38,427 nucleotides of DNA. Source: Lingula anatina (Eukaryota > Brachiopoda > Lingulata > Lingulida > Lingulidae). The notes below the pieces were generated by a model that was not told the DNA's origin, did no database searches, and was given only the letters and a program-made list of their open reading frames with translations. A program made the position numbers and the translations under genes. Positions 19,699 through 31,777 of the stretch are shown here, piece after piece. Within the stretch, counting starts at the first letter, position 1. The number at the start of each line of letters is the position of its first letter. The stretch spans positions 107,410-145,836 of the forward strand of contig NW_019775853.1 of NCBI RefSeq assembly GCF_001039355.2, written 5' to 3'.

Positions 19699-20662
19699 GT
19701 TTTAAAAAATAAAAACTTAAAATCAAAATCAGAATTTATAATCATTAATCAAGACACCAAGCACTGTGGAAACACGTGAGGCATTCTGATTGGACAATAA
19801 GAGGTCAGGTGACCAATGAGTTCTAAACTCTTATGCCTTTCATGAAAATCTTGTACTCAGAATGCACAGTTATTATATATATATAGAAGCACTTTTAAAC
19901 TGAAACACATAACATTTAGAGGAATAATTTTGAAGTTATAACAATTCAGACAATTTATTATATACTGTATTTGAATTACTGTAATGAGTTTGGTAAGATT
20001 TTCTCTGAAATGTACCAACACTATATTTCAAGATGATCTGATCAGAGCAGATGAGAACTCCTATCACAGCCACATATAATATTACTGTAACACATTTGAA
20101 GATGAAATATATAATCATGGAAAGACATTTGTCTTTGGTATTATTCATCAAACTTGTGTTGGTAAATATATCATAATATTAGCCTTGTTTAACATTTTAT
20201 TTAGCAATGGACAAAATGTCCTTACCAGATGCGTCCTTCTCAGATTCTTAAATTTAATTAAGCAAAACTTCTTAATGATTTTTTTTTTTTCAAAAACACT
20301 TTATATGAATCTAGAAAGTGAAATAATCAAATATTCATATTTTGACTTGATTTTTAAAATACCTTCATAGACAGAGCGGAGTTTTGGTGTTGAAGTTAAA
20401 AGTTAAAATTTCATGTCCATTTTATGTCCTTCCCAGATGCTCACTAACTATTACTATTTTCCTTAACTATCTTTTTAATCCTAATTTTGGGCCTAAAAAA
20501 TCTAACTCACATATAATCGAATAAACACACCAAAAAATGGGCCTTCCAACTTTGTTACCCCTTTCAAACATTTTTATTTGAAATGTCAAATGTCCTTCCA
20601 AAATGGCAAAAAAAAAAAAGAAAAAAAAATGCTTTGTCATCAGCCGACCAGGGATAACTTAC
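19699..20662. other. COASY intron 1 next to exon 1; nothing seen
   Basis: AT-rich with A- and T-runs. The short open frames have no recognisable motif. Confidence 0.5.
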
Positions 20663-21338
20663 TGGCATTCATGTCTCCATCTGTCACTCCAACAGTGAGG
20701 AATCTATCACAAATCAGGCAGGCTTCGGAGAGGAGGATTTTATGTCCACCATGGAGTCTGTCAAATGTACCTCCCAGTGCAATATAGTCATAGGTCCCAA
20801 GTGGTACGTCTTCAGTGCTGAGATTATCACCTCTCTCTGTATGACATCCACCCAATGAGGTATTTGCCTCCAGGACTTGAACACTGGGGATGATGGCTAG
20901 TGGGTATTTTTCAAGCACTTGTTCAGCAAATCCTGCATGGGGCTTATGATCTGTGAGAATGATGTCATATGCTCGTCTTAATGTTTGTTGAGAATGGGGT
21001 GCCGGTTTGGCAGTAAAGGAACTCAGTAAAACCCGCACGTCAAGCTGACCGCACGTGGAGGCGGCATTGGCATACACACCAGTTGTAACATTACGAATCA
21101 AAACTGTAGGTCTGCACTGAAAAGATCCAAATTTTTGATTGGCTAGACTTGGCCCGCCCTTCCATCCAGGCTCTATGTGTATATACAGTGTCTCGCTGAC
21201 ATATTTCATTGATGCAGACAGAAGTGCACTGATGCATTGTGGGATCTTTGAGAGAGGCGAAGTCAGTATCAAGAGGCCACACTTGAACATGGCATCTGTC
21301 TTTGACGTGATCTGTGAAATTTATGATTTTGTCTCCAC
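20663..21338 (-). CDS. COASY: COASY exon 1 with start codon (N-terminal and start of PPAT domain)
   Basis: Minus-strand exon with coding part 20663-21290. It starts MFKCGLLILTSPLSKIP, matching the vertebrate COASY start (FRSGLLVLTTPLAS), and continues with LYIHIEPGWKGG and LDVRVLLSSF. The adenylyltransferase signature is GGTFDRLHGGHK (residues 173-184), whose HGGH is the HxGH nucleotidyltransferase motif. It ends at GDMNA with donor GTAAGT (phase 1), joining exon 2 at KKSLPELIQP. A TTTTTTTCAG acceptor at 21339-21341 places 48 bases of 5' UTR in this exon, so at least one non-coding exon lies further right. COASY performs the last two steps of CoA synthesis and in animals is associated with mitochondria. 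Only the N-terminal part and the HxGH half of PPAT are encoded here. Confidence 0.94.
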
Positions 21339-21340
21339 CT

Positions 21341-22280
21341 GAAAAAAATTGAAAAAAAATTAAAAATTAGCTTCAGCAAACAAAGAATTAAAACTTCAAA
21401 CTAATCAAAGTCATCAATTTCATCAATTTCACCGCATTGTCTAGTAAAAGAGGAAAATAAAGGCAGAACCCCCCAAAAGAATGGCATCACTGCCATCAGG
21501 GAAAGTTCACTTTTTCTATTCAAATGCCATAAAATGAATCCAAAGTGGAAGTTTTATGCAAGTACTGATATATATGAATACTAATAGTAGTAGTGGTTCA
21601 CTACCGCCTGATATCAGGGACTCCTAACATAGTGTACACATTTTCACTGCATGTGAGCCCTGCGGTGGATTCAGAATTATTCGAAGGGTGGTCCAGAACA
21701 ACATGCCTGCTAAGCCAACCATCACCACCTTGGCTTGGGGTTTAGGGCCTGCTCAATTAAGGGCTCCGAAAATTTTTGGGTGTTTTGGAGGGCAAACAGT
21801 GCCCGTTGGAACCGTTCAGAACTTCCAATCAACTAGCCAAAATTTCAAGAGGGGAATATTGGTGTGATGTGTTTTTCAGAAACCAAAATATAAGTGCATA
21901 TAAGCAGCGGCGGATCCAGAGATATTTTCTGACAGTCTTCCAAATTATATTTGTTTATCCATCCTCTATTTTTGACCGTCTTCCGACAGAAAATATTAGA
22001 TACCCCTCAATGTAAGCTTGAAAATCTGACCGTCTTCCGGAAGACCCAGAAGACGCCCTAAATCTGCCCCTGATAAGGACACCCCTGACCCCCACTCTAA
22101 ACCTGCCACTGGAGCCCCTGTGATAATTCATCCACTTTAACACTGTATAATGAAACTGGATCCACTCCCTCTCCCCCCCCCCCCCCCCCCCAACTGCCCT
22201 AAACTGGTGGCCCAGCAGTAAAGGGAGTTAACTGCAGGGTTCCAGCTGTAATCATCTGGCAGGGAATCTTGAGTAGGAGA
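21341..22280. other. COASY 5' UTR intron; degenerate repeats
   Basis: No gene seen. Around 21905-22060 there are repeated short phrases (GACCGTCTTCCGGAAGAC and near copies), and a run of about 18 C at 22175-22192. Likely decayed transposon sequence. Confidence 0.45.
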
Positions 22281-22566
22281 CCAGAATTCCCAGAGATATC
22301 ATACCAACAATCTATCTCCACAGGGATTACCACTAAATTACTATCAACTTAAGCAGCTTAAATGGCTGTCAAGCCTACTGAAGCTGTTTGGGGACAATTA
22401 ATTAATTACAGGAGGCCGAGCGTGCATGAAAGTTAATTATATGTCCCGTAACTGTTTTTCGAAGGACGTGACAGACATTTAAGCTGCTAAAGTTGATAGC
22501 AATTTAACGTGAATCTCCATGGAGTTAGAGCGATCCTGTTGGATGGTTCTTGGCATGGGAATCCAG
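22281..22566. mobile_element. Foldback MITE, family M, copy 1
   Basis: Inverted arms: ATTACTATCAACTTAAGCAG... on the left pairs with ...CTGCTAAAGTTGATAGCAAT on the right, and outer ends CCAGAATTCCCAG and GGGAATCCAG also pair imperfectly. The internal sequence shares GCCTACTGAAGCTGT and AATTAATT with the element at 29763-29972, so both belong to one family. Confidence 0.6.
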
Positions 22567-22979
22567 TGTAAGTCTAAAGCTTGACTTACATTTAACATAA
22601 CATATAGACAAGAATACACACTACTCTGCACCTACCTGTAGTACAGTACATGTACAGTAGGTGTGAACCCTCCCCACCCCCCTTATTATAACTGTCAAAT
22701 TTATATAAAGGGTTTCTGTGGCGAAGATCGGGTACCAAGTGATTGGCGAAAGTTTCACAGGATGCCTTTTAACGTTTCTGTAACAGACTACTGGCGCCTA
22801 CCCTGAGTGTCAGAGCAACGTAAAGCTAGCTTGCTAAATATACCTTGTGGTGGAGTCGCTTTTACGAATGCGACATGGGTTATATATGAAATCAAGATCG
22901 AGCTGGCAATACCGGAATCTAGAACCTAGGGTGCTGGCGCCCCCCCCCCTCCCCCCCCTGGCCTGAGAATTCAACTTGT

Positions 22980-23300
22980 GCAACAGCTAGTCAAGTCTGA
23001 TACTATTAGGGTCATGCTCTAGTTTCGCTCGCGCTCACAGGTTACGCATGAACGTCAGCTTACAAACACCCAGTGCAACTTTAATTCTCACATACGCTGT
23101 TTGTTTTCTCCTCTGCATGCGCAATTAAGTGTATTCGATCTGTACAACGTACGTACGTTACCATTTAACTCACGTGTGGAATGGTGTTTGTCTTAGAAAA
23201 ATTGTCGATAGGTGGCACCACAACATCGTCTTAAAAAACATGGCGGCCTCCATAATTATGGCGGTCAACTAATTGCAAGAGGAAAATCTTCCCAGATTTA
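22980..23300. promoter_or_regulatory. CpG-richer promoter-like region, probably of COASY
   Basis: Contains CTGCATGCGCAAT (NRF1-like), CACGTG (E-box), TTGTCGATAG and two ATGGCGG motifs (ACATGGCGGCC at 23238-23248 and TTATGGCGG near 23260) of the YY1 type typical of housekeeping promoters. It lies upstream of the COASY 5' UTR intron on the minus strand, so it could hold the COASY first exon. It could equally serve a divergent plus-strand transcript such as the ankyrin gene. Inferred from motifs only. Confidence 0.35.
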
Positions 23301-23449
23301 ATTAATTCATCGTTAATTACCACTGGAACATTGGCATCTGGATCAAGGGAAAGAAGATTATGGTGATTCAGCAGCTTTCGAACGAGGTTTGTGTTAAGGA
23401 ATGTGCAAAAAGGCAATGCAATGTTGCTGTAAAGTGTTTACGTTTCAAC

Positions 23450-26400
23450 TTTCAGTGTTCATTTCATCATTTTTTCGTGGTTGCACCGAATTTTACTTGG
23501 ACCAGGTATTCAAAGTCCTCGGAGATTTAGGTAGCATTTTTGCAAACCCTCGTAACATTTAATTTTGGGTGTTAATTTAAAAGTAAGCCCAACAGAAAAT
23601 TAAATCACCCATTAGAATCAGCACTAGTCACTCGTACCACTACCAGTCGACCAAATAAGTTCTTGCAGGTTTTAGGCAACGTGTACAGTGGAGAAATTCG
23701 CTGGAATAGAAATGGTGCAGTTTCAGAAACGTTTGTGGATTCCCAGAACTCTTGGTTAATTATGCCAAGTGATTATAGAAGAACGATAGAAAATATTTTT
23801 TTCTGCAGAGCACAATATATTTCTCTACCTTCTACCGCCCCCCTCCCCAGGAGAATTATTTAGCACAGGGGAGGGCATAAATCCTATGACCTTACTGGTA
23901 AGCTGTTCATTTCATCACAGCATTTACTACAGTGTAGTCCTGTGCATGTAAGTCGATGCCAGTATGTTATATTAAAGTGCCCCGGTATGGCAACCCTCAT
24001 ATGAATACAGGTGACTGCACCAGAATTGACCATTATTTACAAGCAAAGAAAATATGAACAAACAGTTTGGGTCTATACAAAACTTAGTTTCTTTCAATTG
24101 TGATTATCAGATTTGTATATTTGTTTGGCTGTGAAATAAAGATATCAATAATTAAGATGGCCCACTGTGAGCAGTAGTAAAGATGTACTGTACACTGTAC
24201 CAAGATGTTATTTCTGGGGCCATCATCACACCAGCTCAGGTATGTCATTGCTCCTAACCCTAGGTGATACATGTACAGTATGATAAGGCAACTCAGGTAA
24301 TGGGGTCTGTAGAGTATCATTCTAATATGAAGAACAGATGGATTAGACAAAGCTTAAATTTTCTCTTGTGGCAATTAAGAGCACAATTTAGTTTGGCAGA
24401 GTAATTTTTTCTGCAACTGTCTGTTCTTTGATTTTTGTGACCTATCTTATTATGGTTAACGTGACCTGTTAAAAACCCTGCCACATGATATCATGTGATA
24501 CACAGGTGAATGGGAAAACCTTGAACAATCCAGGTCAAAGGTCATGTGCAAGCCAGGGTCATTCAGCCAAGGAGGACTATGTTTAATGATTAACTAAATG
24601 AATAAATAAAGTGCTAAGTGATCTTATCAGTCCCTGTATTGTTGGTCTCCTCTCGACTGGAGTTCAACATGTCTATATATCAGACATGTATATCATGTCA
24701 CTCTGGGGTGTCATGTACAAGTTGTTGTCAGCTACTGTCTTAGCTGACTTCAGGGAACACTGCATTGCATTAGAGAAGACATGGACATCAAACACAACAC
24801 AATTTCTTGTAGACTGGATGGGACTTTCTTCCTACTGCTTTCTAGTTGAGATTATTATGATAAGAACTGTAATATTAATAATAATAATAATACTGTTAGA
24901 TATTAAAATATTGCTGGTGTTAAGAATAATATATGAGTCTGACTCACAATTAAGACCAGTGTTTGCCACTCAGTAAAATTAAATATATATTGCCTAAAAA
25001 ATTATGTTTGCCCCTTGAAATTTTTATAGCAAAAAAAAAAAAAAAAAAAAAAAAGAAAAAGAAAAAAAGAAAAAAAAATCAGGTACAGGTCACCTGATGT
25101 CTTGGGGATTGTTATCTTTTGCATACAGTGACGTAGAAAGGTGTCATGAGCAGACATAAATTCTAATGATCATTTCTGGGGTAGCACTAGCAATTTTTTT
25201 TAGCTTTGCCAAATCACTACTTTTTCATCACTTTTTTCTCCAAATGTTTTTTTTTTCTGTGAACATGACTGGTGTCATAGCAACTGCATGAAATGGATGA
25301 GTCTATGCCCAAAAAATACACCAACATGAATTGGAAATTTTCACAGAATTGTTCTCTCCCTCTCTCACACACCCACACACACACACAAAATCTCTCTCTT
25401 TCTGCACACACAGGTTAAGGATAATTAGTAGTAAAAATCAACTATATTATCCTTAAACTTTTTCAACTATATGAGGTAAAGCATTTCTTTGGCATATACA
25501 ATACTTCTCATCTGTAGGAGAGCTCTGGCTTACACAGAATGTGGTTGTTCATTATAACCTGATCCATGTTGCCATGGCAACTGGCACCAGATAACAAGTA
25601 CAGACATATCTTTCAGCACATCATATTTGGGAGCATGGGTGTACAAGTGAGGTGTTTTTTTTTTCCCTAAAGCGATACAAAATTAAGTTGATTGAGCACA
25701 TGAAAATTTTGTCAAAATAGCCTGTGTAAAAGAAGGCTATATTTTGACCTTATTTTTAGATAATTGCTTTACACCCAGAGCAATAAAATAAAGTTTGGCA
25801 CATGAAATACTGTTTTGTTTTATGAGTGATGCTCTTTACCACTTTGACCTGTTGTAAGGTTTTCTTATGGTTCATTTTTTTTTTTTTTTTTTTTTGAAAA
25901 AAAAAAAATTATAACATATTTTTGACATTTCCACTCCAAATCATTGACATTTGTTACTGCTGAAGACCTTTACTACAGTGTTAATAAGGTTATTTGTGTT
26001 AGATTTTACAGCTGGGAGTTTGAATACAAAAAAACGTTAAGAAAAGTGCTTTCAGTGTGTCTGCTATATTCAGCAATCTCTTAAAGCACTTGAAAAATAC
26101 ATATAACTGTTCAGTGACTTTTAAGTGACCCCTACAGTTTCAGTTTGAACAAAAACTGACCCTTAACATTTTAAGTCTGGTAAGCTACAAGTACATTTCG
26201 TGTTTCATAGTTATTTTACAGCAGTTCAATTATGCAGACTCACCAAGAAATCAGTTTCTTCACTTTCCTCAGCATGTGATGGATCCTATAAGGAAACACT
26301 AATCTCCATAAAGTCCCATTTTCTCAACAAAAATGCTTTCAATCTTCCACCCTCCTACAGTGGTCAGGACTCCGGGCTCAGGACTCTGAGTGACCAGTGT

Positions 26401-27866
26401 CCACTCATGTCCACCCTAGCTCTCGCCCCAGCGGACAGAAGGAATCTTGTCTTTGTTTTGTTCTCCTTTCAGCTTGGGTAACTCAAATGTCCCCCTCACC
26501 ATTACTTGGTGTTTATCATCTCACCTGAGATACAATCAGTTTTCTATAACATCTGTGGTTAAGGATACCTGCCCATATTGACAGTATTTTATTCGAGTGA
26601 TGTTCAAGCAATCTGCTGGTTTTCTCTTTTTACTTCATTCTCGTTTATTTGCTTGATATATTTGTCTGTGTATTGAAGTGGTTACAATTCCTGAATTGTG
26701 TAGTCACGGTGCTTGGTCTGTCAGTATCTCCACTCCTGTCTCACAAGCTGACACCTCCTGTCACCATAATTTATAAATCCCAAACAAAGAATTTCTTACA
26801 GATGTTATGATATATTGGCATCTATGAAGTACACTATCCAGGCTGCAAAATATCTGGTTCAGTCATGGCGATGTTTTCAACCTCACTTTCCTATTCGGCG
26901 ACTCTGTTGAGAAAAAGTTCAGCAAACAAACAACCGCCAGTGACACTACTGTGTGTGTGAACATCCCCTGTGCCGCCTTTTGTTGGTCTCTTCTCTACTA
27001 GAGTTCAACATGCTTTGGTTGAAATAGAGCAGAACTCCCTGAATGAGGTACTGGTATGGTGGTGTCTGTGCCTCCTCTACAGGGTGATACAAAACTTAAA
27101 GCACTACTCTTTGTATAACCTTTCTTTATTTACTGCAGTTATATGAAACTTCAACCCCATTTGCATTTTTAAAAATGAATTATAGTGTTGTAATAATAAT
27201 AAATGTTGTTGTTGGGAAGTTAGACTTTCATGACAACTGACAGATCAGTTACCCTGACAACTTATTATAATCAGGAGTAAATTAAATGGACAATAAACAG
27301 AAGTTAGTAGAGAAACGTAGAACAAAAGTTTATATATTGTTGGAGTTGATGTATGATTAACAATTATTCATCAAGCTGTGTTTAAGACTCAGTGCAAGAG
27401 AAAAGCATATAATTTATTTACTTTTTTTGTAAACTTTTCAAGTAAGTTTGTATTTAAGTACTGCAATTGTTAAAGAATTTTCATATTTTGATTGTAAAGT
27501 GCATTAAAATATCAAAAAGGAAATGGCTATGTAAGAAATAATAATAGATATTATTAGTATAAGTTCATGATTTCTCCAACAATATTGCTTTGTTGATAAT
27601 GCTTTAAAATTTATATTTCAATTTTCTGAAAAGTTTCCCGACTTCACATCTGGAAGTATATACTGGTAGTTTTGTATGTCTAATTTCATGTAGGTCTAGT
27701 ACATGTATGTCTTTATAAAATATCCACTACTAAGTTAGCTCTAGCAATTTTTTTTCACACAGCAAAATTACTTCTTTTCATCATTTTTTTTTTCAACAAA
27801 TGGTTGAAATTTAACCAAAAATAGTCAAACCAATGCAATTTTGTGTAGTCTATCTAAGTAAGTTTT
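23450..27866. other. Long stretch without a recognisable gene
   Basis: Only short open frames with no domain signature. It holds A/T microsatellites (25030-25078, 25877-25910) and CT/CA tracts (25355-25410). A 32-base phrase beginning TGTTGGTCTC and ending GTTCAACATG occurs at about 24640 and again at about 26981, a sign of dispersed repeats. Confidence 0.5.
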
Positions 27867-28126
27867 AGGCTTTGTTCACATGCAATGTCTATTTTCTAAA
27901 TTCTATTTTCTATTCGCGCTATCTTATGATCACGGTCTGTGCCCTGAATATCCCGCCGCGTAATTACTGGCAGCGCCAGCCAGTTACTTATAGTAACTTA
28001 TAATAACTGGCTCGCGCTGCCAGTAATTTACGCTGCGGGATATTCAGGGCACAGACCGTGATCATAAGACATACCGCGAATAGAAAATAGAATTTAGAAA
28101 ATAGACATTGCATGTGAATGAAGCCT
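27867..28126. mobile_element. 260-bp near-perfect palindrome (foldback element)
   Basis: The left arm (AGGCTTTGTTCACATGCAAT...) and right arm (...ATTGCATGTGAATGAAGCCT) are inverted copies over about 120 bp with few mismatches, centred near 27996. Arms include GATCACGGTCTGTGCCCTGA and ACTGGCAGCGC. It would fold into one long hairpin. No coding sequence; MITE-like. Confidence 0.85.
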
Positions 28127-28474
28127 TAGTATTTAGCAAAGTAGGCAAGCTGTGGGCTACCTCAGCTTTCCCTAATGTGGTAAAGGGGGCTTTCTTTTCC
28201 CGATTTCCACCTTGTGTATGAACTTTGATAGCACCCTGTAGAAAGGGTCTGCCAGTTGTCAAAATATCCCCCTGATTAAAGCCACATGGAAGACTGAGTC
28301 AGCACTGAGAACAGGCATGGGGGAAGTATGGGTTAACACTCAGATACAAATAATTCTATCATGATGTTTTCAAGATCATAGTTATTCAGGAGCCAAAGAA
28401 TAGATTGCAATATTTGTTATTTGCTGAATAATAATAATAATTTATTGAGCACTGAAATGTTTTTAGATATAAAG

Positions 28475-28517
<43 letters not shown>

Positions 28518-29473
28518 ATAGTGATAGTAAATAAATGAAAAATAAATAAATAAAAAAATAGTGTTATACGATGTACATTATAAATAAGAAACAAGTAAAA
28601 TGGATTATTTGGGTGCATGTGCCAGAAGATTACTCCACATATCAAAGTGCTTGGAGACAGCTAGGGGTGGTGGGACACGGCTGATGATTTATTACATGTT
28701 AGATAAGACTTGGACTGAGATAAATAGTTTTAGATCTACAACTTTGATAAATGATAAAGAAAGCCTAGCCATGTCCAGTAAACAAACTGGGTCCAACAAA
28801 CTGAGTCACCAACTGAGTTTTTTTTTTTTTAACTCTCTTCCTTAGCAATTTTTAAAAACTCCCTTCCTTATTCTTTCTTTTTGCATGCCTTAGTTCAAGT
28901 TACTCTATTCAAACAATCAAAACAACCAAACTGAATACACCATTTCCAACTGATTCATTGAAAAATCCAGCCAGATAAGGTGCAGGGTGTTTGTATAACA
29001 AACATTTATCTTTGTGGCCTGCCTTGCTATGAAATAAGAGATGTTTAACCTCATTCTTGCTAGCTGGGAGTACACGCTGTGTTAAACAGGGATTTCTCTC
29101 CTCACCGAGACACGAGACACGGAAGACAGCTAAAGTGACATCAGTTCAACTGAATATTGATATTGTTAAGGGGTTTATACACTTTGTTCTGCTGGAGTGA
29201 GTAGAGACAGATTAGTGAAAGAAAAATTAAATGTTTGATTACTGAATGTAATTCAGCTTACTAGTAGATATATAGCAGTCTTTCTCTCTTGCAGAAGAGG
29301 TTAGATGTTAAAAGATATAGAGATATTTACTGCTAAAGATGTTGATTGCAGATGTTTTTGTTGAGTGGGAGTAAGAGGTATAATACACAATAGTAGGGGT
29401 AGGCTATAGGATTAATACTTCAGATGTGTATTCTATAAACAGTTACTTTCCTAACTAGTCTACAGCCAGCAAA
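28127..29473. other. No gene seen; (TC)n microsatellite
   Basis: Contains (TC)n at about 28476-28513 and AT-rich sequence. No exon of a known family recognised. Confidence 0.45.
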
Positions 29474-29633
29474 AGCAAGGGTAAAATCACCCTGGATTTC
29501 ATAGGTTAACAAGTAACTTTCTTAGCTGTTGCCAGTATATAGCAACATGGATAAAATCAACCTGTGTTTCATAGGTTAACAAGTAACTTTCTTAGCTATT
29601 GCCAGTGTATAGCAACATGGATAAAATCACCCC
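29474..29633. repeat. 70-bp tandem repeat
   Basis: About 2.3 units with period 70 bp (ATAGGTTAACAAGTAACTTT at 29501 and 29571; GATAAAATCA phrases also repeat). Confidence 0.85.
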
Positions 29634-29724
29634 GCGTCTCAGAGATAGTTATGTTAGGATATTATACACAATACCCTGTGTATCAGGATAAACATTGTTA
29701 TCACAGCAGCCAGTGCAGTCACTT

Positions 29725-29972
29725 AGGCTGTATTCCCAGAGCTTTTAGATTGATCTAGGCTGTATTCCCAGAGCTTTTAGATTGATCTATCCCCGCGGGC
29801 AGTCCCATTAGATTACTGTCAGATAATCCGGCTAAAATGTCTGTCCCGCCTACTACAAGCTGTAAGGGGGTAATTAACTTTCGTGTCCGCTCGGCTGACA
29901 GCTATTTAGCGTGAACCCCCAGGGAGTTAGGTCGATCTAAAGTAGATCGATCTAATCTCTGGAAATGGGGTC
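29725..29972. mobile_element. Foldback MITE, family M, copy 2, with duplicated left end
   Basis: The element spans about 29763-29972. The left end CAGAGCTTTTAGATTGATCT pairs with the right end AGATCGATCTAATCTCTGG. Internal GCCTACTACAAGCTGTAA and GTAATTAACTTTCGTG are related to copy 1 at 22281-22566. A 32-bp left-end unit is tandemly repeated (29725-29756 and 29757-29788). Confidence 0.6.
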
Positions 29973-31508
29973 TTATATTCCCCTCATACTCAGGGTGTTA
30001 AGTTATGGAAGTTGTATGAACAGATAAGGTGTTGAACCCTCTAGGAGCTAGAATTTTCCCCTGTATTAAGAATCACACTGCACTGCTACTCACACTTTCC
30101 GTATTGTAGTCAAAATTATTTGCAAACTTCCACAGTAGAAGCCAGTGGGATGTCCTTTAGCAATGTTTATGCAACATGGGGGAATCTTCAGAAGGTGCTC
30201 AACTGTTGTTCTTTATACTAGTAAGTGCTTGGACTCATCACTTGTTGTGGATAGCTCCCTGAGGTCTTGATGTGACTGCAGTACCCAGGGGGTTGAATAA
30301 AAAAAAATAGAAACTACATTTCAGTCTAGTTCATAAAACAGTACATCAATTCACCATATCCTTAGCCAAACAGAAACTATTCTTACCTGGGCTCTCTCTG
30401 TAAGGAGTTTTGCTATACAGTAGCTGGCACAGGTGTGAATTATATTAGATTCTGCTGTTTACTAGTAGGTGTTTATTGATAGGTGTTGTGATTCTTATGT
30501 GTATAATTTGAAGATTCAGGATTTAAATGTGGTTTTCACCAACCCTTACTTTTGCTGCTGTTGAAACAAGTTAACATTGTTCAATATTGAGGAATTGTGA
30601 ACATATCTAATCTCTATATAAGCCATTTTTATTTTTCCTATGTTTTCAGACCTATTGGTGCTATTCAATGAGATTTCTGAGTAAAGTGGGTCAAATACAA
30701 GTATTGTGGGTTATATTCATGATTCTCTTTGCATTCTCTCCAGTTTTAACTTTACCTAAACTGAAGTTGACCTAGTGCTATTTAGTTTAATTTAGTAATA
30801 GTTATAGTAAATATGTTTTGTGAAGGTGACAATTTTTTTTCACGAAAAAAAAAAAAGATTTTGGATCGAAAGTTGGCCCTAACTTTCAAAATAAAATTTC
30901 AGTCTAAGTTGAATCTATTTAAATAATCAGTACTCTAATTCATTTTGATAAAAAAGTGCAAAATAAAAGAAATATATTCTCTTTTAGGGTAAATATATGT
31001 ATTTTAATTAAAGTAGACCAAAATAATTTTGTTTCAATATATAAGACCTCTCTTGGTCTGAAGTTATCTTAAGAAACTGCCCCCCAGCTCTGCTGTCAGT
31101 GTCAGGTAGAGGTGACATAAAAAAATCCACAGAAGTATTATGTATGTGTGGGTTAGGACCACCCCATTGTATGATGATATAAAACCAGAGATATATATGT
31201 GTGTTAATGTGACAACAAATGTCTCCATATTGGCATCTGCGTTGATAACAATCAGTTAGTCTTCAGATTACCTTGTCTCTGACATATCTTTTGTGGTATG
31301 ATCGCAGTTATGTAGGTTAATCTAGATGTTTATGGTGAAAGACACTGACGGAGAAGTAGTACAGTGATTTTGGATTTCTGGAATTATGTGATTATGCAAG
31401 GTGGTCTATTAAAACTGATTAATTTTACTTTCTGTCTCAATTTTAAATAGGTCATTTTTATGGATTATGTAAAATATTTGATTTGATTAATTTTTTCTAG
31501 TATTATTT

Positions 31509-31569
<61 letters not shown>

Positions 31570-31684
31570 TTTTTTGCTGGGGAGGGGGGTCACAAACAGG
31601 GCAAACAATCCTAGTATTTAGTTGACTGCGGAATATTACCTGATTAGTTGTACATTGTTAACATTGTTGACTGTGACTAGGACT
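29973..31684. other. Upstream region of the ankyrin gene
   Basis: No coding exon recognised. (TTTA)n runs at about 31502-31570. The 5' UTR of the ankyrin gene presumably starts in or before this region, but I cannot place a transcription start. Confidence 0.4.
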
Positions 31685-31777
31685 ATGACTGCGGTATCTA
31701 TCTCTGTACGGAGACAGGCGCCTCCCCCGCCTCTACGGAAACATGGAGACACTCCTATACTGCAGCTGAGTGAAATG
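31685..31777 (+). CDS. ANKRD28: Ankyrin gene coding exon 1
   Basis: 31 codons, [20 protein letters not shown]... ending LSEM, donor GTAAGG. This Pro/Arg-rich start does not match the short vertebrate N terminus (MAFLKLRDQ), so it is the least certain exon. Its phase fits exon 2. Confidence 0.65.

Noticed and set aside
24611-24976. A 121-residue open frame
   Set aside because: Ends in an (ATA)n-derived Ile-rich run, has no recognisable domain, and part of it is a phrase repeated near 26981.
23450-31684. tRNA or other RNA genes in the long gene-free stretch
   Set aside because: I looked for tRNA-like arms and rRNA phrases and found none I could support.
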